Notes: generated from the sequence alone by a model not told the origin. A stretch of 64,000 nt of DNA from Streptomyces rubellomurinus (GCF_000961885.1 NZ_JZKH01000007.1:1-64000), one strand, 5' to 3'. Counted from the first letter of the stretch, positions 8,838 to 21,869 are shown. Translations and numbers: made by a program.

Positions 8838-9983
8838 CCGCACCTGCCCCCACCACGCAGCGCCAACGGCGGGAACGAGTGCCCGCCGTGCTCGTCCTGG
8901 AGGACGGCCGGACGTTCCGCGGCCAGGCCTACGGCGCGACCGGCGAGACCTTCGGCGAGGCGGTCTTCAACACCGGCATGTCCGGCTACCAGGAGACCCT
9001 GACCGACCCGTCGTACCACCGCCAGGTGGTCGTGATGACCGCCCCGCAGATCGGCAACACCGGCTGGAACGACGAGGACGACGAGTCCCAGCAGATCTGG
9101 GTCGCCGGCTACGTCGTGCGCGACCCCGCCCGGGTCGCGTCCAACTGGCGCTCCCGCCGCTCGCTGGACGAGGAGCTGGACCGCCAGGGCGTCGTCGGCA
9201 TCAGCGGCATCGACACCCGCGCGCTGACCCGCCACCTGCGCGAGCGCGGCGCGATGCGCTGCGGCATCTTCTCCGGCGAGGCGCTGGCCGAGCCGGCCGC
9301 GCTGCTGGCCCGGGTGCAGCAGTCGCCCGAGATGAAGGGCGCCGACCTGTGCGCCGAGGTGGCCACCACCGAGCCGTACGTCGTCCCCGCCATCGGTGAG
9401 AAGAAGTTCACCGTCGCCGCGCTGGACCTCGGCATCAAGGCGATGACCCCGCAGCGGATGGCCGAGCGCGGCATCGAGGTGCACGTGCTGCCGGCCAACT
9501 CCACCCTGGAGGACGTCTACGCCGTCAACCCGGACGGCGTGTTCTTCTCCAACGGCCCGGGCGACCCGGCCACCGCCGACCACCAGGTCGCCGTCGCGCA
9601 GGGCGTGCTGGAGCGCAGGACCCCGTTCTTCGGGATCTGCTTCGGCAACCAGATCCTCGGCCGGGCGCTGGGCTTCGGCACCTACAAGCTCAAGTACGGC
9701 CACCGCGGCATCAACCAGCCGGTGCAGGACCGCACCACCGGCAAGGTCGAGGTGACCGCCCACAACCACGGCTTCGCCGTGAACGCCCCGCTGGACAAGG
9801 TCAGCGACACCCCGTACGGGCGCGTCGAGGTCTCCCACGTCTGCCTCAACGACGACGTGGTCGAGGGCCTCCAGGCGCTCGACGTCCCCGCGTTCAGCGT
9901 GCAGTACCACCCCGAAGCGGCCGCCGGCCCGCACGACGCCGCCTACCTGTTCGACCGCTTCGTGAAGCTCATGGAGGGCCAGC

Positions 9984-9991
<8 letters not shown>
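8834..9991 (+). CDS. carA: Carbamoyl-phosphate synthase small (glutaminase) subunit
   Basis: CarA hydrolyses glutamine and passes ammonia to CarB for carbamoyl phosphate synthesis, used in both pyrimidine and arginine pathways. The 385-residue protein has the N-terminal CPSase domain ([32 protein letters not shown]) and a class I glutaminase domain with the nucleophile in FFGICFGNQ (Cys near 269) and the catalytic His/Glu in [14 protein letters not shown]. The motif reads GICFGNQ instead of GICLGHQ; as I recall this is usual in streptomycetes. It overlaps carB by eight bases. Confidence 0.97.
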
Positions 9992-13292
<3,301 letters not shown>

Positions 13293-13301
13293 CTCCACCG
13301 C

Positions 13302-13338
13302 AGTGGGGGGCACCGGAGCCTGTCGGGTGCCCCCCACT
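13302..13338 (+). terminator. Hairpin between carB and pyrD
   Basis: A perfect 13-bp inverted repeat (13302-13314 with 13326-13338) with an 11-base loop lies 10 bases after carB and ends with CTCC. It looks like a terminator, yet pyrD and pyrF follow on the same strand. It may lower transcription of the last two pyr genes or mark an RNA processing point. Confidence 0.65.
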
Positions 13339-13379
13339 CCCATGCCCAAGTCCTATAGCTGTCCGGGGAGTTAGCCGCT

Positions 13380-14483
13380 TTGTACAAGCTCCTGTTCAAC
13401 CTCGTGTTCAAGAAGATGGACCCGGAGAAGGCGCACCACATGGCCTTCTTCTGGATCCGGCTCTGCCACTCGGTGCCCGTCCTGCGCACCGTGGTGCGGA
13501 TGGTGCTCGCCCCGCAGGACCGGGCGCTGCGCACCCGGGCCCTCGGCCTCGACCTGCCCGGCCCGTTCGGCCTCGGGGCCGGCTTCGACAAGAACGGCAT
13601 CGGCATCGACGGCCTCGCGATGATGGGCTTCGACTACGTCGAGATCGGCACCGTCACCGGCGAGCCGCAGCCGGGCAACCCGACGCCCCGGATGTTCCGC
13701 CTGGTCGAGGACCGCGCGCTGATCAACCGGATGGGCTTCAACAACCAGGGCTCGGCCCGGGTCGCCGCCCGGCTGGCCGCCCGCCCGCACACCAGCTCCA
13801 CCCCGGTGATCGGCGTCAACATCGGCAAGACCAAGGTGGTGCCGGAGGCCGAGGCCGTCGCCGACTACGTCAAGTCGACCGAGCGGCTGGCCAAGTACGC
13901 CGACTACCTGGTGGTCAACGTCAGCTCGCCGAACACCCCCGGGCTGCGCAACCTGCAGGCCGTCGACCAGCTGCGCCCGCTGCTCTCCGCCGTCCGCGAG
14001 GCCGCCGACCGCACCACCGCGCACCGGGTGCCGCTGCTGGTCAAGATCGCGCCCGACCTGGCCGACGAGGACGTCGACGCCGTCGCCGACCTGGCCCTGG
14101 AGCTGGGCCTGGACGGCATCATCGCCACCAACACCACGATCGGCCGCGAGGGCCTGGTCGCCGACCCGGCGCTCGTCGAGGAGATCGGCATGGGCGGCCT
14201 GTCCGGCGCCCCGCTCAAGGCCCGCGCCCTTGAGGTGCTGCAGCGGCTGCGCGCCCGCACCGGGGGCCGGCTGACCCTGGTCTCGGTGGGCGGCATCGAG
14301 ACCGCCGAGGACGCCTGGCAGCGGATCATCCACGGCGCCGACCTGATCCAGGGCTTCAGCGGCTTCATCTACGAGGGCCCGTTCTGGTGCCGCGCCCTCC
14401 ACAAGGGCCTGTCCGCCCGGGTCCGGGGCGCGGGCTTCCGCGACCTGTCCGAGGCCGTGGGCAGCGCCGTACGCAGCTCCTGA
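13380..14483 (+). CDS. pyrD: Dihydroorotate dehydrogenase (quinone), class 2
   Basis: PyrD oxidises dihydroorotate to orotate and passes electrons to quinone at the membrane. The 367-residue length, the N-terminal helix ([22 protein letters not shown]) and the active-site Ser in [11 protein letters not shown] (near residue 182) are class 2 features. FMN contacts include LGAGFDKNG and [13 protein letters not shown]. The start is TTG at 13380, preceded by GGGGAG, with the usual [10 protein letters not shown] beginning. It follows carB after 88 bases that contain a hairpin and a TATAGC that might be a secondary -10. Confidence 0.95.
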   Translation: MYKLLFNLVFKKMDPEKAHHMAFFWIRLCHSVPVLRTVVRMVLAPQDRALRTRALGLDLPGPFGLGAGFDKNGIGIDGLAMMGFDYVEIGTVTGEPQPGNPTPRMFRLVEDRALINRMGFNNQGSARVAARLAARPHTSSTPVIGVNIGKTKVVPEAEAVADYVKSTERLAKYADYLVVNVSSPNTPGLRNLQAVDQLRPLLSAVREAADRTTAHRVPLLVKIAPDLADEDVDAVADLALELGLDGIIATNTTIGREGLVADPALVEEIGMGGLSGAPLKARALEVLQRLRARTGGRLTLVSVGGIETAEDAWQRIIHGADLIQGFSGFIYEGPFWCRALHKGLSARVRGAGFRDLSEAVGSAVRSS

Positions 14484-14512
14484 CCCACTTCTACCCTGCA
14501 CCCGGAGACGAC

Positions 14513-15346
14513 ATGACCCTCGCCCCGTTCGGCGCCCGCCTGCGCCAGGCCCTCGACACCCGCGGCCAGCTCTGCGTCGGCATCGACCCGCACGCCTCCC
14601 TGCTCTCCGCCTGGGGGCTCGGCGACGACCTGGCCGGGCTGGAGACCTTCAGCCGCACCGTGGTGGAGGCACTGGCCGACCGGGTGGCCGTGCTCAAGCC
14701 GCAGGCCGCCTTCTTCGAGCGCTTCGGCAGCAAGGGCGTCGCCGTGCTGGAGAAGTCCGTCGAGGAGGCCCGGGCGGCCGGCGCGCTGGTGCTGATGGAC
14801 GCCAAGCGCGGCGACATCGGCTCGACCATGGCCGCGTACGCCGAGGCCTTCCTGGCGGCCGGCAGCCCGCTGTTCTCGGACGCCGTCACGGTCAGCCCGT
14901 ACCTGGGCTTCGGCTCGCTGCGCCCGGCGCTGGACCTGGCGCGGGCGAACGGCTGCGGCGTGTTCGCGCTGGCGCTCACCTCCAACCCGGAGGGCGCCGA
15001 GGTGCAGCGCGCGGTCGGTGCGGACGGCCAGCCGGTGGCGGCCTCGGTGCTGCGGCAGCTGGCGGCGGAGAACGCCGGGGCCGAGCCGCTGGGCTCCTTC
15101 GGCGCGGTGGTCGGCGCGACCCTGTCCGACGCGGGCGTGGACCTCGCCATCAACGGGCCGCTGCTGGCTCCGGGGATCGGTGCCCAGGGCGCGACGATGG
15201 CGGACCTGCCGCGGGTGTTCGGCGCCTCGGTGCGCAACGTGGTGCCGAGCGTCAGCCGGGACGTGCTCAAGCACGGCCCCTCGGTGGCGGCGCTGCGGGA
15301 GGCGGCCGAGCGGTTCGTCGGCGAGTACGCGGACGCCGTCAAGTAG
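14513..15346 (+). CDS. pyrF: Orotidine 5'-phosphate decarboxylase (type 2)
   Basis: PyrF decarboxylates OMP to UMP, the last step of the pathway. The 277-residue length fits the longer type 2 family. Conserved pieces are LCVGIDPHASLL at the start, MDAKRGDIGSTMAAYAEAFL with the catalytic Lys at residue 98, and VVGAT and LAPGIGAQGAT near the end. The ATG at 14513 is preceded by CGGAGA. It closes the pyr operon 29 bases after pyrD. Confidence 0.95.
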   Translation: MTLAPFGARLRQALDTRGQLCVGIDPHASLLSAWGLGDDLAGLETFSRTVVEALADRVAVLKPQAAFFERFGSKGVAVLEKSVEEARAAGALVLMDAKRGDIGSTMAAYAEAFLAAGSPLFSDAVTVSPYLGFGSLRPALDLARANGCGVFALALTSNPEGAEVQRAVGADGQPVAASVLRQLAAENAGAEPLGSFGAVVGATLSDAGVDLAINGPLLAPGIGAQGATMADLPRVFGASVRNVVPSVSRDVLKHGPSVAALREAAERFVGEYADAVK

Positions 15347-15492
15347 CCCTCGGCGGTGGGCCCGCGGCCCGCTGCGTGGTCGGGTCGTGACGCTGCGCAA
15401 TGTGCGCAGGACGGCGGCGGGCACCGCAGTTGGCGTGAGCGCCGTCACATCGGCGGTGTCAAAGTCTCGCAATCGCGGTCATTTTGCCCGGG

Positions 15493-15527
15493 AAAGTCCT
15501 GGTCGGCCTTGGCTGACCAGGACTTTT
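15493..15527 (+). terminator. Terminator between pyrF and mIHF
   Basis: AAAGTCCTGGTC (15493-15504) pairs perfectly with GACCAGGACTTT (15515-15526) over a 10-base loop and is followed by TTCG. The flanking A and T runs make it rho-independent-like in either direction. Confidence 0.85.
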
Positions 15528-15539
15528 CGTGTTCTTTTC

Positions 15540-15568
15540 CTGACGCGGCGCCGCAATCCGGGTAGTGT
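15540..15568 (+). promoter_or_regulatory. Promoter of the mIHF gene
   Basis: CTGACG (15540-15545) and TAGTGT (15563-15568) are separated by exactly 17 bases, matching the housekeeping sigma factor pattern. Transcription would start near 15575 and give a leader of about 130 bases. Confidence 0.6.
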
Positions 15569-15707
15569 CCGGCGAGAGGTCATCGGAGAGCCGCGTTTGT
15601 CGTAGCTCCCGCAGGTCAGGGCCCTGTGGTTCCACTTGCGGACGGTGTCCCGGGTACCAAAACAGTCATAGCTCAATCCCTACCTTCCACACCCTGAGGT
15701 GAACGGC

Positions 15708-16034
15708 GTGGCTCTTCCGCCCCTTACCCCTGAACAGCGCACCGCCGCGCTCGCCAAGGCCGCCGAGGCTCGCCGGGAGCGCGCCGAGGTCAAGAACCGG
15801 CTCAAGCACTCCGGCGCCTCCCTGCACGAGGTCATCAAGGCGGGCAAGAACGACAACGACGTCATCGGCAAGATGAAGGTGTCGGCCCTGCTGGAGTCCC
15901 TCCCGGGCGTCGGCAAGGTCCGTGCCAAGCAGATCATGGAGCGCCTCGGCATCAGCGAGAGCCGGCGTGTCCGCGGCCTCGGTACGAACCAGATCGCTTC
16001 CCTGGAGCGGGAGTTCGGCGGCGGCGCCGCCTGA
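15708..16034 (+). CDS. mihF: Actinobacterial integration host factor mIHF (sIHF)
   Basis: This small nucleoid-associated protein binds DNA without strict sequence preference and influences chromosome structure, development and antibiotic production. The 108-residue product starts [36 protein letters not shown] and carries the helix-two-turn-helix [44 protein letters not shown], which is the family core. The GTG at 15708 is chosen because GAGGTG lies at the right distance and the known protein begins with VALPPL. gmk follows after 49 bases. Confidence 0.95.
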   Translation: MALPPLTPEQRTAALAKAAEARRERAEVKNRLKHSGASLHEVIKAGKNDNDVIGKMKVSALLESLPGVGKVRAKQIMERLGISESRRVRGLGTNQIASLEREFGGGAA

Positions 16035-16071
16035 CCGTGCCCCCCGTGTCCCGGTATCGCCCGCGATCCGG

Positions 16072-16083
16072 GATAATCGGTGC
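16072..16083 (+). promoter_or_regulatory. Leaderless-type promoter of gmk
   Basis: GATAAT (16072-16077) lies six bases before the gmk ATG, so a transcript would begin at the start codon. There is no ribosome binding site between them. No good -35 was found. Confidence 0.5.
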
Positions 16084-16641
16084 ATGAGTGAGCGTCCGCG
16101 GCTGACCGTGCTCTCCGGCCCTTCGGGGGTCGGCAAGAGCACGGTCGTCGCTCATATGAGGAAGATGCACCCCGAGGTCTGGCTCTCGGTGTCGGCGACG
16201 ACCCGCCACCCGAGGCCGGGCGAGAAGAACGGGGTCCAGTACCACTTCGTCGACAACGACGAGTTCGACAAGCTGGTCGCCAACGGCGAGCTGCTGGAGT
16301 GGGCCGAGTTCGCCGGGAACCGCTACGGGACCCCGCGCGCGGCGGTGCTGGAGAAGCTGGAGCGCGGCGAGCCCGTGCTGCTGGAGATCGACCTGCAGGG
16401 TGCCCGGCAGGTCCGGGAGTCGATGCCCGAGGCGCAGCTGGTCTTCCTGGCCCCGCCGAGCTGGGACGAGCTGGTCCGCCGGCTGACCGGCCGGGGCACG
16501 GAGCCGCAGGACGTGATCGAGCGGCGGCTGGAGGCGGCCAGGGTGGAGCTCGCGGCCGAGCCGGAGTTCGACTCGACCCTTGTCAACCACTCCGTCGAGC
16601 AGGTAGCGGCCGAACTGCTAGCCTTGCTCGGTGTAGCCTGA
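16084..16641 (+). CDS. gmk: Guanylate kinase
   Basis: Gmk phosphorylates GMP to GDP. The 185-residue enzyme has the P-loop [10 protein letters not shown] at residues 11-20, the GMP-binding segment [22 protein letters not shown] and the lid/specificity part [18 protein letters not shown]. The ATG start has no Shine-Dalgarno but has a strong -10 six bases upstream. It is followed 37 bases later by rpoZ, a widespread pairing. Confidence 0.97.
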   Translation: MSERPRLTVLSGPSGVGKSTVVAHMRKMHPEVWLSVSATTRHPRPGEKNGVQYHFVDNDEFDKLVANGELLEWAEFAGNRYGTPRAAVLEKLERGEPVLLEIDLQGARQVRESMPEAQLVFLAPPSWDELVRRLTGRGTEPQDVIERRLEAARVELAAEPEFDSTLVNHSVEQVAAELLALLGVA

Positions 16642-16678
16642 CCTGTCAGTCTTTTCCACCCTTTCGGAAGGTTTTCGC

Positions 16679-16945
16679 GTGTCCTCTTCCATGACCGCGC
16701 CCGAGGGCATCATCAACCCGCCGATCGACGAGCTGCTTGAGGCCACCGACTCGAAGTACAGCCTCGTGATCTACGCCGCCAAGCGCGCGCGCCAGATCAA
16801 CGCGTACTACTCCCAGCTCGGCGAGGGTCTGCTGGAGTACGTCGGCCCGCTGGTCGACACCCACGTGCACGAGAAGCCGCTGTCGATCGCGCTGCGCGAG
16901 ATCAACGCGGGCATGCTGACCGCCGAGGCGGTCGAGACTGCCTGA
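16679..16945 (+). CDS. rpoZ: RNA polymerase omega subunit
   Basis: Omega helps assemble the beta-prime subunit. The 88-residue protein contains [30 protein letters not shown] and [13 protein letters not shown], typical of actinobacterial omega. GTG at 16679 is preceded by GGAAGG at a good distance; an ATG at 16691 is an alternative. A strong terminator follows directly. Confidence 0.97.
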   Translation: MSSSMTAPEGIINPPIDELLEATDSKYSLVIYAAKRARQINAYYSQLGEGLLEYVGPLVDTHVHEKPLSIALREINAGMLTAEAVETA

Positions 16946-16963
16946 GCAGTCCCACGTTCCCGG

Positions 16964-16997
16964 AAGGGCCCGGCGGAATCGTTTCCGCCGGGCCCTT
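16964..16997 (+). terminator. Terminator after rpoZ
   Basis: A perfect 15-bp inverted repeat (16964-16978 with 16983-16997) with a four-base loop is followed by CGGCTTTTCC, a classical rho-independent form. Confidence 0.9.
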
Positions 16998-17086
16998 CGG
17001 CTTTTCCGGGATGGTGGGGCGCGGTGCGGCGCGTCGCTGAGGGGCCGTAGGGTGGGCGGGTTCCCGATGCGGAGAAAGGCCGGAAC

Positions 17087-18316
17087 ATGAGCGCGAACGT
17101 GGAAGCCCCCCGCGTGGTCCTCGGGGTCAGCGGCGGGATCGCCGCCTACAAGGCGTGCGAGCTGCTGCGCCGGTTCACCGAGTCCGGCCACCGGGTCACC
17201 GTGGTGCCGACCGCGGCCGCGCTGCACTTCGTCGGCGAGGCGACCTGGGCCGCGCTGTCCGGCCGCCCGGCCGCCACCGAGACCTGGGAGAACGTGCACG
17301 AGGTGCCGCACGTGCGGATCGGCCGGGAGGCCGACCTCGTCGTGGTCGCCCCCGCGACCGCCGACCTGATGGCCAAGGCCGCCCACGGCCTGGCCGACGA
17401 CCTGCTCACCAACACCCTGCTCACGGCCGGCTGCCCGGTCGTGCTGGCGCCCGCCATGCACACCGAGATGTGGGAGCACCCGGCCACCCGGGAGAACGTC
17501 GCCACGCTGCGCCGCCGGGGCGTGGTCGTGCTGGAGCCGGCCGTGGGGCGGCTGACCGGCAAGGACACCGGCAAGGGGCGGCTGCCGGAGCCGTCCGCGA
17601 TCTTCGAGGCCTGCCAGGCGGTGCTCCGCCGCGGCGGCGCGGTGCCGACCGACCTGGCGGGCCGGCACGTGGTGGTCTCGGCCGGCGGCACCCGGGAGCC
17701 GCTGGACCCGGTGCGCTTCCTCGGCAACCGCTCCTCCGGCAAGCAGGGCTACGCGCTGGCGGTGACGGCCGCGGCGCGCGGGGCCAGGGTGACGCTCGTC
17801 TCGGCCAACGCCGAGCTGCCCGACCCGGCCGGGGTGGACGTGGTGCACGTCTCGACCGCGCTGGAGCTGCGGGAGGCGGCGCTGAAGGCGGCCGGCGACG
17901 CGGACGCGGTCGTGATGGCCGCGGCGGTGGCCGACTTCCGGCCAGCGGAGTACGCCACCGGCAAGATCAAGAAGGTCGAGGGGGTCGAGCCCGCCCCGGT
18001 CGCCCTGGTGCGCAACCCCGACGTGCTGGCCGAGCTGGCGGCCCACCGCACCCGTTCGGGCCAACTGGTGGTCGGTTTCGCGGCCGAGACCGACGACGTG
18101 CTCGCCAACGGCCGGGCCAAGCTCGCCCGCAAGGGCTGCGACCTCCTGGTGGTCAACGAGGTCGGGAACGGCAAGGCGTTCGGCCAGGACGTCAACGAAG
18201 CCGTGGTCCTGGGCTCGGACGGCTCCGAGACGCCGGTGCCGGTGGGGCCCAAGGAGGCCCTGGCGGATGTGGTCTGGGATCTGGTGGTAAAGCGGCTCGA
18301 AACGGTCGATAGCTGA
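17087..18316 (+). CDS. coaBC: Bifunctional phosphopantothenoylcysteine decarboxylase / phosphopantothenate-cysteine ligase
   Basis: CoaBC makes 4'-phosphopantetheine for coenzyme A in two steps. The 409-residue protein has an FMN-binding CoaC domain (residues 1-185, VVLGVSGGIAAYKACELLRRF, the active-site neighbourhood APAMHTEMW) fused to CoaB (about 190-409, GRHVVVSAGGTREPLDPVRFLGNRSSGKQG, KIKKVEG, LVRNPDVL). The ATG is preceded by GAAAGG. It stands alone between two terminator-like hairpins. Confidence 0.97.
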   Translation: MSANVEAPRVVLGVSGGIAAYKACELLRRFTESGHRVTVVPTAAALHFVGEATWAALSGRPAATETWENVHEVPHVRIGREADLVVVAPATADLMAKAAHGLADDLLTNTLLTAGCPVVLAPAMHTEMWEHPATRENVATLRRRGVVVLEPAVGRLTGKDTGKGRLPEPSAIFEACQAVLRRGGAVPTDLAGRHVVVSAGGTREPLDPVRFLGNRSSGKQGYALAVTAAARGARVTLVSANAELPDPAGVDVVHVSTALELREAALKAAGDADAVVMAAAVADFRPAEYATGKIKKVEGVEPAPVALVRNPDVLAELAAHRTRSGQLVVGFAAETDDVLANGRAKLARKGCDLLVVNEVGNGKAFGQDVNEAVVLGSDGSETPVPVGPKEALADVVWDLVVKRLETVDS

Positions 18317-18325
18317 TCCGGACGG

Positions 18326-18351
18326 CCGGAAAATCGATCTTTATTTTCCGG
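18326..18351 (+). terminator. Terminator after coaBC
   Basis: CCGGAAAAT (18326-18334) pairs with ATTTTCCGG (18343-18351) over an eight-base loop, 10 bases after the coaBC stop. The rest of the 152-base metK upstream region holds no riboswitch that I recognise. Confidence 0.7.
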
Positions 18352-18468
18352 AGCGGGTGCCGTTTGACGGAACCAGACCGTTAGACTCCAGGAATCAAGT
18401 CTTTCCGGATGTCCCCGGTTTCCCCCGGGGGCCTTCAGTCAGCAGCCGCTGCAACCCCAGGGAGCGCT

Positions 18469-19677
18469 GTGTCTCGCCGCCTGTTCACCTCGGAGTCCGT
18501 GACCGAGGGACACCCCGACAAGATCGCTGACCAGATCAGCGACACCATCCTTGATGCTCTCCTCCGGGAGGACCCGACGTCCCGGGTCGCCGTGGAGACG
18601 CTCATCACCACCGGCCAGGTGCACGTGGCCGGCGAGGTGACCACCAAGGCGTACGCGCCGATCGCCCAGCTCGTCCGGGACAAGATCCTGGAGATCGGCT
18701 ACGACAGCTCGAAGAAGGGCTTCGACGGCGCCTCCTGCGGCGTGTCGGTGTCCATCGGCGCGCAGTCGCCCGACATTGCTCAGGGTGTCGACACCGCGTA
18801 CGAGGCCCGTGTCGAGGGCGATGAGGACGACCTGGACAAGCAGGGCGCCGGTGACCAGGGCCTGATGTTCGGCTACGCGTCGGACGAGACGCCCGAGCTC
18901 ATGCCGCTGCCGATCACCCTGGCGCACCGCCTCTCGCGCCGCCTGACCGAGGTCCGCAAGAACGGGACGATCCCGTACCTGCGCCCGGACGGCAAGACCC
19001 AGGTCACCATCGAGTACGACGGCGACAAGGCCGTCCGCCTCGACACCGTGGTCGTCTCGACCCAGCACGCCAGCGACATCGACCTGGAGTCGCTGCTCAC
19101 CCCCGACATCCGCGAGTTCGTCGTGGAGCCGGAGCTGAAGGCGCTGGCCGAGCAGGGCATCAAGCTCGTCACCGACGGCTACCGCCTGCTGGTCAACCCG
19201 ACCGGCCGCTTCGAGATCGGCGGCCCGATGGGCGACGCCGGCCTCACCGGCCGCAAGATCATCATCGACACCTACGGCGGCATGGCCCGCCACGGTGGCG
19301 GCGCCTTCTCCGGCAAGGACCCGTCCAAGGTGGACCGCTCGGCCGCGTACGCGATGCGCTGGGTGGCGAAGAACATCGTCGCCGCCGGCCTCGCCCGCCG
19401 CGCCGAGGTGCAGGTCGCCTACGCGATCGGCAAGGCCGAGCCGGTCGGCCTCTTCGTCGAGACCTTCGGCACCGAGACCGTCCCGGTCCTGGACATCCAG
19501 AAGGCCGTCTCCGAGGTCTTCGACCTGCGCCCGGCCGCGATCATCCGCGACCTGGACCTGCTGCGCCCGATCTACTCGCAGACCGCCGCGTACGGCCACT
19601 TCGGCCGTGAGCTGCCGGACTTCACCTGGGAGCGCACCGACCGGGTCGACGCCCTGAAGGCCGCCCTGGAGGCCTGA
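18469..19677 (+). CDS. metK: S-adenosylmethionine synthetase
   Basis: MetK makes S-adenosylmethionine from methionine and ATP; in streptomycetes its product also stimulates antibiotic formation. The 402-residue protein begins [25 protein letters not shown] and contains [22 protein letters not shown] and the flexible P-loop-like [20 protein letters not shown]. The GTG at 18469 is chosen over upstream starts because GGGAG precedes it and the family begins [10 protein letters not shown]. Confidence 0.97.
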   Translation: MSRRLFTSESVTEGHPDKIADQISDTILDALLREDPTSRVAVETLITTGQVHVAGEVTTKAYAPIAQLVRDKILEIGYDSSKKGFDGASCGVSVSIGAQSPDIAQGVDTAYEARVEGDEDDLDKQGAGDQGLMFGYASDETPELMPLPITLAHRLSRRLTEVRKNGTIPYLRPDGKTQVTIEYDGDKAVRLDTVVVSTQHASDIDLESLLTPDIREFVVEPELKALAEQGIKLVTDGYRLLVNPTGRFEIGGPMGDAGLTGRKIIIDTYGGMARHGGGAFSGKDPSKVDRSAAYAMRWVAKNIVAAGLARRAEVQVAYAIGKAEPVGLFVETFGTETVPVLDIQKAVSEVFDLRPAAIIRDLDLLRPIYSQTAAYGHFGRELPDFTWERTDRVDALKAALEA

Positions 19678-19691
19678 TCCGTCGTTCGCAG

Positions 19692-19722
19692 CGGCGCCCG
19701 TCCCCGGTGGGGGCGGGCGCCG
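19692..19722 (+). terminator. Terminator after metK
   Basis: A 14-bp inverted repeat (19692-19705 with 19709-19722, one G-U pair) with a three-base loop is followed by TTCTGTG. Confidence 0.75.
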
Positions 19723-19765
19723 TTCTGTGCGTGGTGTCGGTGTGACCTGGTAGTACTTGGGAGCG

Positions 19766-21835
19766 ATGAGCAATACAGGGGAGCCGGAGCAGCTGGCGTT
19801 CATCCGGGAGACGGTGAAGCGGGCCAAGCCCCGGACGTGGCGGGGTGCCAAGCGGGCCGAGCACCTGCCGGTGGCCCGGGTCGTGGTGGACAAGGGCGTG
19901 CTCACCATCGACAAGTTCTTCGACTACGAGGTGCCGGCCGCGATGGCCGAGGAGGCCCGGCCGGGCGTCCGGGTGCGGGTGCGGTTCGGGGCCCGGGTGG
20001 TGCGGGGCCAGCGCGAGGGCGGGGAACTGCACGACGGGTTCATCGTCGCCCGGCTGGAGAAGAGCGACTTCCCCGGGCCGCTCGCCCCGCTCGCCCAGGT
20101 GCTCTCGCCCGAGCCGGTGCTCACCCCGCAACTGCTGCGGCTGTGCCGCACCGTCGCCGACCGGTACGCCGGCACCCTGGCCGACGTGCTCCAACTGGCC
20201 GTCCCGCCCCGGCACGCCAAGGCCGAGGCCGAGCCCTCGCCGGAGCCGCTGCCCCGCCCGCAGGCCCCGGCGCCCGGCGGCTGGCAGCGCTACCCGGCCG
20301 GGCCGGAGCTGCTCGCCTCGCTGGCCGGCGGTGGCTCGCCGCGCGCGGTCTGGGCGGCGCTGCCCGGGCCCGGCTGGCCGTACGAGATCGCCCGGGCGGT
20401 GGCGGCGACGCTGGCGAGCGGGCGCGGCGCGTTGGTGGTGCTGCCGGACAAGCGGTCGGTGGCCCGGGTCGACCAGGCGCTGACCGAACTGCTCGGGCCG
20501 GGGCTGCACACCGCGCTGGAGGCCGAGCTGGGCCCGCGCGAGCGTTACCGGCGCTGGCTCTCGGTCAGCCGGGGCTCGGTGCACGCCGCGATCGGCACCC
20601 GGGCCGCCATGTTCGCGCCGGTGCGCGACCTCGGGCTGATCGTGGTCTGGTCGGACGGCGACGGCAGCCACAGCGACCCGCGCGCGCCGCACCCGCACGT
20701 CCGGGAGGTCGCGCTGCTGCGGGCCGCCGAGGAGGGCGCGGCAGTGCTGCTCGGCGGCCACGCCGTCACCGTCGAGGGCGCGCAGCTGGTCAGCACCGGG
20801 TGGGCCCGGCCGCTGGTCGCCGACCGGGAGACCGTGCGGCGGACCGCGCCCCGGGTGCGGACCGTCACCGACCAGGACCAGCACCGGGACGCGGCCGCGC
20901 AGGCCGCCCGGCTGCCCTCGGTGGCCTGGGAGGCCGCCCGGGAGTCGCTGGCCGCCGGGCACCCGGTGCTCATCCAGGTGCCCCGACGCGGCTACGTGCC
21001 CCGGCTCGCCTGCGGGCGCTGCCGCACCCCCGCGCGCTGCCGGCGGTGCGAGGGGCCGCTGGAGGCGCCCTCGGCGGACGCCTCCCTGGTGTGCGGCTGG
21101 TGCGGCGAGGCGGAGAACGACTGGCACTGCCCGGAGTGCGGGTCGTTCCGGCTGCGGGCGCAGGTGGTCGGCGCCCGGCGCACGGCCGAGGAGCTGGGCA
21201 AGGCTTTCCCGCGCATCCCGGTGCGGACCTCCGGGCGGGACGCGGTGCTGGCGACCGTCCCGGACGAGCCCTCGCTGGTGATCTCCACGCCCGGCGCGGA
21301 GCCGGTGGTCGAGGGCGGCTCCGGGTACGGGGCGGCGCTGCTGCTGGACGGCTGGGCGCTGCTCGGCCGGCCCGACCTGCGGGCCGGGGAGGAGGCCCTG
21401 CGGCTGTGGCTGGCGGCCGCGGCGCTGGTGCGGTCGGCGGAGGAGGGCGGCACGGTGGTGGTCGTCGCCGAGCAGTCGGCGCGGCCGGTGCAGGCGCTGG
21501 TGCGCTGGGACCCGCTGGGGCACGCCGGGTTGGAGCGGGACGAGCGGGCGCAGCTGCACTTCCCGCCGGTGTCGCGGATGGCCTCGGTGAGCGGCAGCCC
21601 GGGGGCCGTCGCCGACCTGCTGGGGCTGATCCGGCTGCCGGAGGGGGCGGACGTGCTCGGGCCGGTGCCGGTGACCGCCCTGCGCGGGGAGGAACAGGAG
21701 CGCGCGCTGCTGCGGGTGGCGCCCGGGCAGGGGGCGGCGCTGGCGGCGGCGCTCAAGGCGGCGCAGATCGCCCGGATCGCGCTGCGGACGCCGGAGGCGG
21801 TGCGGGTACGGGTGGATCCGACCGACATCGGGTGA
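19766..21835 (+). CDS. priA: Primosome assembly protein PriA-like, lacking helicase motifs
   Basis: PriA restarts stalled replication forks in other bacteria. This 689-residue homologue keeps the N-terminal DNA-binding domain (ARVVVDKGVLTIDKFFDYEVPAAMAEEARPGVRVRVRFG) and the central cysteine cluster for zinc (CGRCRTPARCRRC, CGWCGEAENDWHCPECG). The region where the Walker A GxGKT should be reads PGPGWPYEIARAVAATLASGRGALVVLPDKR, with no GKT/S, so ATP-driven unwinding is unlikely. This loss is known for actinobacterial PriA. The ATG at 19766 follows GGGAG closely. Confidence 0.9.
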   Translation: MSNTGEPEQLAFIRETVKRAKPRTWRGAKRAEHLPVARVVVDKGVLTIDKFFDYEVPAAMAEEARPGVRVRVRFGARVVRGQREGGELHDGFIVARLEKSDFPGPLAPLAQVLSPEPVLTPQLLRLCRTVADRYAGTLADVLQLAVPPRHAKAEAEPSPEPLPRPQAPAPGGWQRYPAGPELLASLAGGGSPRAVWAALPGPGWPYEIARAVAATLASGRGALVVLPDKRSVARVDQALTELLGPGLHTALEAELGPRERYRRWLSVSRGSVHAAIGTRAAMFAPVRDLGLIVVWSDGDGSHSDPRAPHPHVREVALLRAAEEGAAVLLGGHAVTVEGAQLVSTGWARPLVADRETVRRTAPRVRTVTDQDQHRDAAAQAARLPSVAWEAARESLAAGHPVLIQVPRRGYVPRLACGRCRTPARCRRCEGPLEAPSADASLVCGWCGEAENDWHCPECGSFRLRAQVVGARRTAEELGKAFPRIPVRTSGRDAVLATVPDEPSLVISTPGAEPVVEGGSGYGAALLLDGWALLGRPDLRAGEEALRLWLAAAALVRSAEEGGTVVVVAEQSARPVQALVRWDPLGHAGLERDERAQLHFPPVSRMASVSGSPGAVADLLGLIRLPEGADVLGPVPVTALRGEEQERALLRVAPGQGAALAAALKAAQIARIALRTPEAVRVRVDPTDIG

Positions 21836-21842
21836 GCCGCCG

Positions 21843-21869
21843 GGGCGGGGTGGGGTGGCCACCCCGCCC
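21843..21869. terminator. Bidirectional terminator between priA and the HTH gene
   Basis: An 11-bp perfect repeat (21843-21853 with 21859-21869) with a five-base loop lies between convergent genes. Confidence 0.6.

Larger units (their letters stand above)
15347..15707 (+). other. Intergenic region holding the pyr terminator and the mIHF promoter
   Basis: This 361-base gap contains a perfect terminator hairpin at 15493-15527 and a good promoter at 15540-15568. No coding sequence was recognised. The bases just after pyrF (15347-15480) show nothing clear. Confidence 0.7.

Noticed and set aside
18364..18387. TTGACG ... TAGACT as a metK promoter
   Set aside because: The two hexamers are only about 12 bases apart, too close for a normal promoter.
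18352..18468. S-adenosylmethionine riboswitch upstream of metK
   Set aside because: The leader is short and I could not find the conserved core of any SAM riboswitch class; only a hairpin for coaBC termination is clear.
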